Shown here in pieces: positions 1 to 11,300 of a stretch of 64,000 nt of DNA. Position numbers and translations under genes: made by a program. Origin of the DNA: Mucidula mucida (Eukaryota; Basidiomycota; Agaricomycetes; Agaricales; Physalacriaceae); NCBI GenBank assembly GCA_015501055.1, contig JADNYV010000111.1, positions 52,531 to 116,530 on the forward strand, in the 5' to 3' direction. Numbering within the stretch: position 1 is the stretch's first letter; each line of letters starts with the position of its first letter. A model generated the notes under the pieces. That model was not told the DNA's origin and ran no database searches. It saw only the letters and a list, made by a program, of their open reading frames with translations.

Positions 1-587
1 ATTGCTGAAGCAAACGATGTTGTCATTCTCTCCATGTATGTGGCAGTGCCTAAGTCGCGTACTTCTGCCAGACTGTCAACATTATGCGACCGAATCTTCT
101 CGATCTCTATTCGCCGAGACTCCTCCGTGAAGGCTGAAGAGATTGGGCAACCGACGTTGGAGGCTTTCCACACTGGTTCAGCGACCGCGATAGCCATGTT
201 CGACATGGATTGGAGTCGTAGAAGGTTCAAAGCAGGCGCTAAATGCATCGCTTCGAGTAGATCTGTGGCATCTGAGAGGATTGCGGCCACCGCATTCTTG
301 ACCTCCTGCGAGCTCCCTGTTCAAATTTTAGACAACAAGTAAGCACAGATCTTGGTAAGACCAGGCACACCTTGGAAGAGTTTATGAATGCGATACTTGG
401 GTCGAATCGTCTCTTCTACAGTCTCAAACATTCGTTTGGAGCCAGTCACGATCTCAGGCAAAGTTGGTTTCTTCAAAGATGCCATCAACACGGACGTCGC
501 AGCTGCACTGTCATGGGAGGAGTGGTAACTCGCTAACGGCGTGTTCAGAGCCTGAGCAATGGTTTCGGGGAGATTGGGCGGATCCAT
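1..587 (-). CDS. Protein of unknown family, truncated by the window edge
   Basis: Minus-strand gene beginning with an ATG at 587-585 and running off the left edge. Exon 1 is 587-371. A 54-bp intron (346-317 alone would be too short; 370-317 has GT...AG and a CTTAC branch-like site) leads to exon 2, 316-1. The join keeps a single open frame of about 177 residues. I do not recognise the family. The visible protein is mostly helical-looking and soluble, with no signal peptide or membrane segment. It diverges from the FunK1 kinase gene starting at 1173. The first codons and 5' flank are duplicated at 31176-31470, where the rest of the gene is missing. The start codon is supported by that duplication, whose ATG lies at the equivalent place. 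Confidence 0.55.
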
Positions 588-1172
588 AGTGAGAGATTGG
601 AGATTCTTCCCACAGTGCGAGTTCTTATAGAGGGTCCAGGACCAAATGAGGAAAGAGTAGAGAAGCGCCGTCAACAGCTTTTGTTCCATTTGCGTCGTTT
701 GGACACACAAAGACAAGAATAACATAATGGAGACGTAGGCGCCAATCACGACATATATCCGATATCTGATGGCACAAAAAAATGCTTGACAGTTAACTGA
801 ACGGAGGTCGAACGTAGTAGCCTAACAATGCGTGGCGGGGACCTGAGAATTGTGTTGAAAACGATTACTTATACTGCTACCCACCTCGTTAGAACATGAA
901 CCATAACCTGAATGAAACGACGCTCCAAAAGCTGCACTGGGCACGTTAGCGCGACGGCTGGCTCCCAGTCAACGGAGATGAAATCCCACACATTCAGGAC
1001 TCAGTAGAAGAGGAGGCCAGAACCAAGTCTGAGAATCACCGTGGAGGAAGGACAGCGACATCCCTGACGACGTTTGCTTGGCAGTGCTGATGGTGTTGGG
1101 CTCACGTGACCCGGATCCGCGTGCGGTATACGATCAGGAACGTGATCATGTTGGCCTTGCTTTCCGTTCTCG
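588..1172. promoter_or_regulatory. Intergenic region between divergent genes (probable bidirectional promoter)
   Basis: This 585-bp stretch separates the minus-strand gene (ATG at 587) from the plus-strand FunK1 kinase (ATG at 1173). The part 590-750 is recognisably similar to 31300-31465, which lies in the same place upstream of the second FunK1 copy, so promoter and start regions were duplicated together. The last 80 bp before 1173 also resemble the sequence before 31737. I see no clear TATA box. The promoter role is inferred from position only. Confidence 0.4.
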
Positions 1173-3301
1173 ATGCCGCGTCAAGAAATGCCCTCTCCCA
1201 TACTATGGACTCCGAGCCTGGATGCAGATGCTCCTGCGCGCACCGACGACATCCCACCAGACCCTATACCTACTCAACGTGAACGACTCTTTGATTTTAA
1301 TCCTCCTTCCCTGCAGCGGAGCGAATCAATCTCTCTGCCTATTCCATCATCGCCTCTGCACTTCATGGATCCTCACATTGCACAAAACCTGATCCTAAAG
1401 CGTGTGAGGATCCTTTCTTCCTTGGGGGCGGATCTCCATCGTGCTTTAAATTCCTTTTCGGAACAACTTGACGCTCTAGAAGATCGGCATTTCTACTTTC
1501 ACACAGATTTCTCCTATGATATTCAGAAAGAAGCCGACGCACGCGCCATCATCAACCTTCGAAAATCAGGTGTAACGATGGCATCTACACAGGTGGCGTC
1601 AAAAGTTCTTATTCACAACTCGCAACGGGAACTTTTGACGGTTCTACAATGGATGGATCCCTCTACTCATCTGAAGCCCACTCTTATAAAGGAGAGTTTT
1701 GCCTCTCAGAACTTGGCATTTGGAGTATTTCCTCCTGCCTCAGACCGGTTCGAACTTTTCAACCGGAAAAACCGCGCTATCATCAAGCGCTTGTCGAAGG
1801 GGTTTTACCGGCTGAACTCATGTATGGTGTTTTGCACAGATGGACAGCCGCTCATGGAAGCCATGTCTGGCCTCGAGACCATGGGAACCTCGCGTTATTC
1901 CAATGATGCCCTTCCTGTTCCTCATCCACAGCCGCTCGATGCCGCCACAACGTTGTGGACACTCCCGACTACAGAGGGACCTCGCCGAAGCCGCCGCGGA
2001 CGTCCTGAAGTGGCTCAGCGGCCAAAAGATGTAGGCCCTATCGAAACGGCGCCCGAAAGAGATGGGGTATACACTCCTAAATGCGAGGACTATGTACAAA
2101 AGGTCATTTTCTCTCATCGGTTTTGGGACGTTCAACTCATTGACTGCGCTAGGCCTGGGTCACGGCGGTTAAAGTCGATGCATCGACACTCATTTTTGAC
2201 TGCGGGAACTTTGTCAGGATCGGTGTTCGTCACCGGGAAACGCAAACGTTATACTTGTCGGATATGATTGATATCCGTTCGTGTAAGGAGCCGTCATACG
2301 GAGGACTGATGGTGGCGTTGGACATGGCTGTGACGTTCGATGCTCTTCAGAGGCTGCCCTTACTCGAAAACGATGTCCTGGGAAAGAGGAAAACGACGTT
2401 GCCTGCACAGGGACGCCGATCTAAGAGAAGGAAAACGTCCACGACCCGCCTTGTGCCCAGCATTAAAGTATGGCAACTGTTGGTTTTCTGTTTTATTATC
2501 AAAGCTCACGGATACTATCAGGACTTGATCGATACGATCGGCTCATTTCCTCTGGTTGCAGTCTTCTTTCGACACGACCACTTCGACTCTCCCGCTCCTC
2601 TTCTTCTTTTTCCGCCTGGAGCTGTCAAGAAACAACGGTACGAGCCTCGAGAGTATATCAGCATCGTTGCCGACAGAAGCCTCGGTGTGGGAGCTGTAGG
2701 TTCTGTGTTTCGCGTCACCATTGACGCCGACCTTTGCCTGCAAGATCCAGAAGCAGGTTATCCCTCCTTTATCCTCAAGATAGCTACTGGGGAGGAAAGC
2801 ATTCGACGTCTGAGACACGAGGTACATATATATCGCCACTTGGAAAAGGCGGGCGTCTCTTGTATACCGTCACTTCTTGGTGTCCGGGAAAACGCGGCGG
2901 CCGACGTGTACGCGATCATGTTATCCGATGCTGGAGATTCGCTTGCCCATCGAATGGACGACGAGCATAAGGTGTACCTCTCGACTAAACAAAAGTAAGT
3001 CTTGATACATTCAACCTTCTTGTTGATGCTTATCGTACTCGAACTTAGGGAGGAACTGAGAGCGATGTTAAACAGCATTCACGAAGCCGGAGTGCTTCAC
3101 CGGGATGTGCGCGCGACTAACATATTAGAGGATCATTCTGGGCGCCTCAGGTTCACAGACTTCGATAGAGGCAGTCTTCGCGCGAAGAGCCCCGATTTCG
3201 TTGCGGAAAAGTTGCGTCTGGATAAGTTCATTGACGGCGAATACGTTGAACGAGCGGCTGTTATTGGCGAGGATGATCTCTCGTATTCGCCTTCTAGCTA
3301 A
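1173..3301 (+). CDS. FunK1-type fungal protein kinase, copy 1 (full length)
   Basis: Four exons: 1173-2093, 2153-2467, 2522-2994 and 3049-3301, joined by introns of 59, 54 and 54 bp; about 653 residues. The N-terminal 300 residues are variable and unlike known domains. The C-terminal part is a protein kinase: glycine loop LGVGAVG near residue 466, a beta-3 lysine in ILKIA, a helix-C glutamate in RHEVHIY, catalytic loop HRDVRATN near 587, and TDFDRG in place of DFG. This layout is that of the FunK1 kinases expanded in mushroom-forming fungi, whose substrates are mostly unknown. The second intron has a length divisible by three and would also read open if retained. Copies 2 and 3 lie at 31737 and 60450. 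All catalytic residues look intact. Confidence 0.85.
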
Positions 3302-3415
3302 CTTTCAATGCTTATTTATTTTTCTTCGAGTGTACTTTTTCGAAAAATAGCCAGCTGTGATTGATCACACCCGAAGCGAATCTCCCAAGTGATTACTTGA
3401 TTGTCAGGGAAGCTC

Positions 3416-4168
3416 GTTCTGGGTGTACGAAGTCCCTGTAGTGCTTGCCGACGAAGTGTACTCGCGGACATTCCAGCTAACATACTGCATTGGGATTCGA
3501 CAGTTCGAGGCCGATGCGTGGGGACGTGTAGATAGTCGAGAGTCGTTTCTCTGTCGAAGGCGCAAGATACATGTAAGCCCTTCCGGCATCGAAGGATTCT
3601 GGGATCTTCACAGCGCCGATATTTCCATCCCACTTTTTAGTGACCAGTGAGGAGATGGTTGCGCCGCTGAGTGTCAGAATGTGGTCTACGAGAAGAGACG
3701 GTCCCGAGGATAACTTTCCCAGTGGACAGGTCGCGGACGGTTCGGAGCAGAATGCCCCCTCAAGAAGTGGAGGTTCTGGGAGCAACGGAAGTACTTTCCG
3801 TCTCCTTTACGGTCAAGAAATAGGACGACGTGACTGGGGAGGAGTTTTTGCCCAAGGTCAGATCAAGACCTTTACGCGTTCCTCCCCGATATCCGGTTGA
3901 TCCCACAATGACATGCGAGTCGTCGCCATCCTTTGATCGTCGTGGAGTACGATGAAAGTACCTAGTCATCATCATCAATATTGCGTATATACAAAAAATG
4001 AAACCCTTTTCCAATTGCCTGCAATCCTTTGCTCCTCGCTCCCATGCGTGGATGAGTTAGGGTGCAGTTCCGACCAGAAATAGAACTCGACTTCCATGGG
4101 TTCTAACATAATCTCCTTTCCAGACTCTGGGCGCACGACGATGTTGTATTCGTGCAAGAGCGCGACGG
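3416..4168 (-). pseudogene. Truncated duplicate of the gene at 39806-40903
   Basis: Collinear and highly similar to about 40079-40839, including the intron position, but lacking the last 90 or so codons and the N-terminus. It starts exactly where the FunK1-associated 3' tail (3302-3415) ends, so two duplicated segments are fused. Reading frames are broken into pieces at 3477-3785, 3760-4014 and 3975-4157. It cannot make the full protein. The parent family is described at its intact locus. Confidence 0.8.
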
Positions 4169-4315
4169 CAATGTCGTCTGAGAGCGTCGTGGAATTTCGA
4201 GAGCCCTGTACAGAGAGAGAGCAATGACGAATGCAAGCTACATTGTCACCATTAGTAGGGTTACAACGTGAACGGTACTATGAATTTGCCATACCAAGAT
4301 GCTCAGGGTCAGACC

Positions 4316-4674
4316 GTGCACACTCACACTCGGGGGGTGCACACGCACACCCGGGTGCACTGTCCTACGATGAAGATGCCAAAATTGGTGATTGATCTGT
4401 GGCGCCGGTTAGGGTTAGGGTAGGTTAGGGTGAGTTGGTAAATCCGCGCGCGCTAGCGCGCCCAACACTTAGGCTTCGTTGCAGGTTAGGAAAGGGTTAG
4501 GGTTTGTGGTTAGGGGGGTTAGCGGCGGTTAGCGGTGAAAATATATCTTCTCAAGTGGGGCGGGTGAGGAGCGCGTGGTGGCAATATCAGCATGGTGTAC
4601 AATTATGGTAACTATTGTCATGTGTTCACATGGACCACTATGGGTGTGCACCCCCAAGTGTGAGTGTGCGTGCT
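4316..4674. repeat. Inverted repeat pair enclosing an interstitial telomeric tract
   Basis: The left arm (about 4316-4350) is rich in GTGCACACTCACACT and GGGGTGCACAC. The right arm (about 4640-4674) is its reverse complement with few mismatches. The arms are about 290 bp apart. They could be terminal inverted repeats of a small DNA element, or arms of a stem. I found no convincing target-site duplication outside them. Confidence 0.5.
4407..4530 (+). repeat. Interstitial telomere-like repeats (degenerate TTAGGG)
   Basis: Two clusters of GGTTAGGG units, at 4407-4432 and about 4484-4530, are separated by a GC-rich palindromic stretch (CGCGCGCTAGCGCG). The G-rich strand is the + strand, the same orientation as the repeats at 61.1-61.6 kb. 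The units are imperfect, which suggests age. They could mark an old chromosome end, repair with telomeric DNA, or the 3' end of a lost telomere-associated retroelement. Confidence 0.75.
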
Positions 4675-4689
4675 GTGAGCCGGTATGAA

Positions 4690-5311
4690 TGTGGTGATAG
4701 TTGTATATACTCCTATCCCAAGACCTGTAGAGACGGATGGTCGTGACAACTGGACTTGTGTTAGCCTTGACATCAAGTAATACTTTCAATGTACATTGAA
4801 GAACGCCAACAAACAAGGTCGCAGACAGGACGAACAGCCAGAGGACACGTTGGCAACTGCCATCACCCATCTCTATCAATTTCTGCACACTATCCTGACG
4901 AGAAAAGAAACCCACTCCTGTTAACCTAACCATTAGCCACTTTCTTCAGACGTGTTGCAGACACTGACCGCGTCACTTATCCATTTGGTGTATCCGCCAA
5001 ACACTATATAATGCAGAATGGGCCTTGGACGACAGCTCATTCCAAAATGAAGACTCACTGAATACCGTGTACAGCAGCACACCCTCCGTGAAATACCAAT
5101 GGAGAACGTACAACACTCCCGTAGTATATCGTGAACACCGGCGCGACCATATTGCATCGACCTCTTGATCCAACATTAACAAATGATTGAGGAACAAGAG
5201 CGCGATGCCCGCAACTAACAAATGTCGGTCAGCCCCAACGAAGAAGCACACAGTCAGACACGCACTAGGAGCATATCGAACACTGATACTGGCCCCATGA
5301 GTAATAGCCAT
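4690..5311 (-). pseudogene. DUF6533-like membrane protein remnant
   Basis: A minus-strand reading starting at an ATG at 5311 contains hydrophobic segments around the motif LLMLDQEVDAIW, a good match to the start of the DUF6533 domain of basidiomycete multi-pass membrane proteins. A second minus-strand piece (about 4840-4700) supplies another hydrophobic helix with a following polar loop. I could not join the two pieces cleanly by splicing. The 3' part runs into the inverted repeat and telomeric tract, so the gene is probably truncated. The function of the family is unknown. Confidence 0.5.
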
Positions 5312-5507
5312 CTTGAAGGGGGCCTTCGAGAACATGGCACCCTTTTATAAACAGCAAAGACCCAGACCTGGAGAAACATCTGTTCATAGTTCGCAGCAAA
5401 CAGTTCTGGTTGCTACTTCCGCTCGAAGTGTGTTCTCATCTGCATCAGGTGCTGATCACCCTGCAGAAGTATGTGGGCCAGCGTTGACATATGGTCAGAA
5501 AAAGGAC

Positions 5508-6112
5508 TGATTGATCAATCAATGTGCCCTTGCTTTCACACAACCACGTCCTTCTATCATTGTCCATACATCTGTCGTAAAGCGGTGAGAATCTTATGTT
5601 TAGTATTCCATTTGACATGATATGGGATAGGACATGTGCTATACTATGTGTCAGCTGTGTACGCCTGATACTGGATACTGCCCATCATGGCTACTTACTA
5701 CAGCGCAGAACAGTGAGTACCACCCACTTTTTCTAACAGGCATGCTATTGACGAGACAGATCTACCAGTCTCGTATGCCGCGAATGTTGACAACAAGCCA
5801 CGTCAATCATTGTCCAAGGCTGTGCCTCAACTGCTCTTAGCCAACAAATGAGATATTGAGAAGGGTCCTGATGCAACGGGTTGGCTTATTTCCAAAAAAT
5901 TGGATGGGGTTCGGTATGTGCTCCATTTATATCAAAAAATAATGCTAATACGTGTGTAGGAGGTTTTACGACGGCAGTCATATGTATAGTCGTCTTGGAA
6001 ATCCCTTCACGCCTCCCAATTGGTTCCTTGATAGTACGTCTTCACCCGCTCATGGAAAGGATTTGTTGAACACCACCTAGAACTGCCCAAGGATGTAACA
6101 CTTGATGGCGAG
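5508..6112 (+). pseudogene. DNA ligase paralogue, 5' part, cut by an LTR retrotransposon
   Basis: From about 5805 the sequence follows the adenylation-domain exons of the ligase gene at 25755-27422, including both intron positions (about 5916-5958 and 6032-6078), and stops inside the exon that would carry motif III, exactly where the LTR begins at 6113. A TGG codon has become TGA at about 5849. The upstream part (5508-5805) does not match that ligase gene but is repeated in inverted form at 13930-14285, so it probably belongs to a second ligase paralogue with a different N-terminus. Confidence 0.8.
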
Positions 6113-6649
6113 TGTTATGAATTGCCATATTTTCACATTTTCACATTTTCAATCTTATCATATCTTATCGGGGGGCTTGTCTTATCAACCAACGGGCTGT
6201 TTCATCATCTGTTTTGTTACCGATCATACTCCTTTTCATTACCAAAGCCGTACTCATGTTGGACACACACCCAACACATGGATGACATCATACATGCCGA
6301 TACCTCATGGACTCCCTATTGTATACACAACACTGACACTTGTAGCACACATGGTTGTTTCAGTATTATTACTTACATGCAGTTATTACTCGTATTTAAT
6401 GGTTTCACGGACTAGTAGCATACAACACTGGGTCAAGGGCGTGGAGCATCCCTAGTTGAAACGCGTATGGATAAGGAGTCCCAAACACAGACTTACTAGT
6501 ATATAAGCAGTAGTGTAGTATCATTGTACTTTAGTTCCGATCTCGTTTATACACCTGGCCTAGCCTAGTCTTACAAACACAAACACTTTCTCTTTCAGTT
6601 CTTGCTGTGGTACCTGGTTTAGTCATGTGGCTATAGTCAGTTACTAACA
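6113..6649 (+). repeat. 5' LTR of the Gypsy element
   Basis: 537 bp, starting TGTTATGAATTG and ending GTTACTAACA, inserted in a ligase pseudogene exon. It contains a plausible promoter region: a TATATAAG motif at about 6502 and downstream sequence that would be the R/U5 part. It differs from the 3' LTR at several positions. Confidence 0.93.
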
Positions 6650-7247
6650 GAAGATCAGAACTACTTTCTACCACCTACCACACATCCCTGATTGCTGATC
6701 AGCACTTTGCTGTTTGATCATCGCACATTTCCCCATCCCCTTTCCTGTTTACAGATCGACAGATTCCTAATTCCAGCGCACATCCGCATATGTGTGTATT
6801 GGTCCCAGTAGCGCCGGCTAATAGTTAGAGATAACTGCCTTGGGTGCTGGAAGTAGCCGCTCTCACGAGAACAAACTTTTTGCAGTTGCACTTCAGTGGG
6901 CGCTGTTTACGGGTCAACCCCCGTTCCCAGGAAAACTTTGGCTTACCTCACACCAGAGGGACGTCGGCTGGGCAATTGCAAACTTGTGACGAGCTCTTGG
7001 GCTCCGTAGATACATAGTCAGTAGTTGGTAAAATAGCGTAGACAGTTATGATACCTACCTACTTTACTTACCTTACGATACACACCATCATTCCCGACCC
7101 TACCAAGTCCTGGATTCTATTTCAGATCTAGGCGACTCCTCCTTATTCATCCAAACCTCTATTCCCTCACCCGTTTCATCCAAATCCGCATCACCCATCT
7201 CCCCACTTTCACCCTTTCACTCTCTGATCTCATCACCCCGATTCACC
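6650..7247 (+). other. Untranslated leader of the Gypsy element
   Basis: About 600 bp between the 5' LTR and the gag ATG. I looked for a tRNA primer-binding site directly after the LTR (from 6650) but could not assign one with confidence. The stretch has no long reading frame. Confidence 0.6.
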
Positions 7248-8345
7248 ATGTCCAACGAAGCACCCAAAACTGCTCACCACGCACCTGCTCATTATGCCGA
7301 TGCCAAAACCAAAGGCCAATCCCTTGTCAACAAGCCTTATGACTATGACTGGGACAAGGCCAAGTACAAGAGCTGGTGGCGATCAAGGTTCACATACATC
7401 CGTGACAAGAAGAACAACCTCACATCTGACCCCAAAAGGATCAATGTTGTTCTCTCCTACATCCGAGGAGATCACGTAGATGCATGGGTCCAGAACTACT
7501 CTAACCAGAACTTTGACGAGGAAGAAGAGGAATGGACAGTCTCTTGGATGGAGTTTAAGGAGCATCTGAAGGAGCGATTTGTGGATTCCAACCTCGCGCG
7601 AGATGCACAAGACCAGATCAAGCGGTTGCGCCAGGGGCAAGACACCACTCAAGATTTCTTCCAGAAGTTCGAGGTTCTGCTCACTCAGGCGGAATACTCG
7701 AAGGATGACGCATATGTTGTATGCCTTCTCGAGACCAATGTCAACAAGACGATCATTGATCAGATCTATGGCAGCCAAGACGGGTTGCCAGAGAAGTACA
7801 AGGATTGGAAGGCACAGATCATTCAGATCAATCAGCTATGGAGAAGGCGGGCGGCGAGCAAGAGGTCCGGCATGCAGTCCCGGCCTCACGCTCCGCAGGT
7901 GGCTACATCGAGAGCTAATCCTACGAACCCACCCCCGACGCCGATCACACGACAAGATGCCACTGGTGTCACCTATGGAGGAGCCGGCAGGCCGATGCCG
8001 GAGCAGCCATCAAGGGAAGGGTCGTCAGATGCAGAATTTATTTACAGTACGGGTACTGAAACATCTAAAATGTCATCGATGATTTTACCACCAAAACCTG
8101 CGAAAGAAAGATACAAACCAAACACGCCTGAGTGGGTTGCACAAAGGCTAAGAGAGGATAAAGTGCCGAGAGCAGTGGGAATTTTGAGAGCATGGATGCC
8201 GGAGCGGAGAGAGAGAGAAGCGACAGAAGAGAAGGTGATGGCGATCAGAGTGTTGACGAAGGAAGCTGCGGTAGAAGTCGTAACAGAGTTAAAAAAGTCG
8301 AGGAAGTATATCCGGGGAACAAAGGGGCAGGACATGAAACTTTGA
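7248..8345 (+). CDS. Gag polyprotein of the Gypsy element
   Basis: 365 codons from an ATG preceded by a pyrimidine-rich leader. The region around residues 25-200 has the retrotransposon Gag capsid pattern (tryptophan-rich start, then helices with the FKEHLKERF and FFQKFEVLL stretches). The C-terminal third is proline- and charge-rich. No CCHC zinc knuckle is visible. A TGA at 8343-8345 ends it, and the same frame continues into the protease, so gag and pol were probably one open frame originally, or pol was made by read-through. Confidence 0.85.
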   Translation: MSNEAPKTAHHAPAHYADAKTKGQSLVNKPYDYDWDKAKYKSWWRSRFTYIRDKKNNLTSDPKRINVVLSYIRGDHVDAWVQNYSNQNFDEEEEEWTVSWMEFKEHLKERFVDSNLARDAQDQIKRLRQGQDTTQDFFQKFEVLLTQAEYSKDDAYVVCLLETNVNKTIIDQIYGSQDGLPEKYKDWKAQIIQINQLWRRRAASKRSGMQSRPHAPQVATSRANPTNPPPTPITRQDATGVTYGGAGRPMPEQPSREGSSDAEFIYSTGTETSKMSSMILPPKPAKERYKPNTPEWVAQRLREDKVPRAVGILRAWMPERREREATEEKVMAIRVLTKEAAVEVVTELKKSRKYIRGTKGQDMKL

Positions 8346-11300
8346 GTAACCATAGAGAGCGTACACACAGGCTCTGAATGGGAAACGAGTGCCCTTCTCG
8401 ACAGCGGAGCAACGGGTTCTTGCGTCAATAAAGAATTCGTTGAGAAGAACGGACTCCCGATCAAGGAGTTACCGGTCAAGCTCCCTGTCTACAATGCGGA
8501 TGGAACCCTAAACAAGGGAGGAGCAATCGAAGGTTTTGTGGAGGTCCGAATGAAGATTGGTGATCACACTGAAAAGATCGAGTTGGCCGTCACCAATCTT
8601 GGCAAAACAAGTATCTTTTTGGGGCTAGATTGGTTACAATATCACAACCCCACGATCAACTGGACGGAATCCATGTTGACTTTTGATCGATGCCCAGACC
8701 ATTGCGGCTACCTACCCGAGTATGACTTGCCAGAAGATGAAGGAGAAGATGTAGAAGAGAAGCTGGAGGAGGGAGCGCGGTTGTTTTGGATGGACTGGGA
8801 CAACTATTGCAAAAGCGGTGAAAAGCTAAGATCACAACAGCCTTCATCCGCTGCTGCACCTTACATTGAGGAATTTTCCGATGTATTCAGCAAGGCGGAC
8901 TTTGACAAGTTACCAGAGCGAAGACCCTGGGATCACGCAATAGAACTCACGCCTGGTTCCAAACCGGTTGACTGCAAGGTCTATCCCCTTAGTCCATCCA
9001 AGCAGAAGGCATTAGACGAGTTCTTGGAGGAAAACATATGCACGGGACGCATACGGCCATCAATCTCACCCATGGCGTCACCATTCTTCTTTGTCAAGAA
9101 GAAGGACGGAAGTCTTCGGCCCGTGCAGGATTATCGGAAATTGAATGACATGACAATCAAGAACCGATACCCCTTGCCGTTGATCCAGGAGCTTATCGAC
9201 AAGTTAAAGGGAGCAAAGGTTTTCACAAAGATGGATGTCCGATGGGGTTACAATAACATCCGGATCAAAGAAGGTGATGAGTGGAAAGCGGCGTTTAGAA
9301 CAAACCGAGGCCTGTTCAAGCCCTCAGTCATGTTCTTCGGACTTACAAACTCGCCGGCGACGTTCCAATCGTTCATGAATCACATTCTGAAGGAGTTGAT
9401 TGATGAGGGACATGTTATAGTATACTTAGACGACATACTTATCTTTACAAACACATTGGAGGAGCACAGACACATTGTACGAAAGGTATTGGAGATATTA
9501 CGAGTAAATAAGTTGTATTTAAAACCCGAGAAATGTAGTTTTGAGGCACATACTGTAGATTACTTGGGAGTTATTGTTGGAGGAGGAGAAGTGAAGATGG
9601 ATCCGGCAAAAGTGGCCGTAGTGAAGGAATGGAAGGAGCCGACAAAGAAGAAGGAAGTACAGTCATTCCTGGGCTTCTGCAACTTCTACCGATGTTTCAT
9701 CCGGGGATTTGCGGGAGTAGCAAAGCCATTGACAGCGCTAACCGGGAAGGGCGAGTGGGTTTGGGGCATGGAGCAGCATGAGGCATTTGAGGAGTTGAAA
9801 CGGAGGATGACGGAAGAACCCGTTCTGATTGTACCACGCAACGACGGCAAGTTTTGAGTTGAGGCGGACTCCTCAAACTATGCAAACGGGGGGGGGGGGG
9901 GGGGGGGGGGGTTCTTTCCCAGTTTGTTGATGGAAAATGAAGACCAGTAGCCTTTTGGTCTCGCGCGCTGAACGAAGTGGAGCGCAATTATGAGATCTAC
10001 GACAAAGAGATGATGGCTATTATGGACTTGATCGACGACTGGCGGCAATATCTCCTAGGCGCTAAGGAGACAGTGGAGGTTTTCACCGATCATCAAAACC
10101 TTCAGTACTTCAGGAAGCCACAGAAGTTGAACCGGAGGCAGGCACGATGGGTTACGGAGGTGGCGGAATATGACATACAGATGATTCACAAGCCGGGCAG
10201 GATGATGGGAAAAGCTGATGCCTTGTCAAGGATGACAGGCCTTGAGAAGGGGGAAAAAGATAACGAAAACATTGTTTTGCTCAAGTCAGAGTTTTTTATT
10301 TGACAAATTCAATTTTCTTTACATACAGTAGATACACCGGAGGACGACTTACTTAATAAAATCAAACAAAGAAAAGGAAACAAAGACAGATACATACAAA
10401 AAGAATTAGAAAACAAAGAAAAAGGATGGGAAGAAAAGGAAAATGGACTTATTATGTGGAAAGATTGTATTTACATACCAAAGGACAAGGAAATACGGGG
10501 AAAAGTTATTAGAATGCATCATGATGCACAACTTGCAGGGCATCCGGGACGGTACAAGACTCTCGAGTTGATCACACGCACCTATTGGTGGCCAGGAATC
10601 AGCCGAGATGTCTGCGAATATGCGAAAGGGTGTCAAAAATGCCAGGCCACAAAGTCACATCACACAAAGCCGGCCGCACCCCTCCACCCTATTGATGTGC
10701 CAAGCAAACCATGGGAGGTAGTAGGGATGGACATGATTGGAGAACTGCCGGAATTGGGAGGATACAACGCGATCAGCACGTTTGTGGACCATTTCACAAA
10801 GCGATTACGCATCATATCATACCAACACACACCACTCTGACGTCAGAAGGCATGGCCCGCATCTACCATGATCACATTTTCCCCATACATGGGATACCAC
10901 AACAGATGATACATGATTGAGGTCCGCAATACCACTTGTGTTTTATGAAGGAGTTGTACCGGCTGTTGGGCATCAAAGGAAACTTTACAACGGCGTATCA
11001 TCCACAGGCAAATGGGCAGACAGAACGGCTGAATCAAGAGATAGAACATTTCTTACGGTTATTTGTCAACTACCATCAGAACAACTGGCACGAATGGCTA
11101 CCCTCTGCCAAATTTGTTTACAATGATCGGGTACATTCGGCAACCAAAGTCACTCCGTTCTTTGCAGACATGGGCAGACATCCCTACAAAGGCACCGCTC
11201 CGAAAACGGCATCGAGAAATGAGACTGCGCAGGAGTTTGCCGATGGCATGAGGAAGACATAAGATGAAGTGGGGTCAGCATTGAAGATGGCAAAAGAGGA

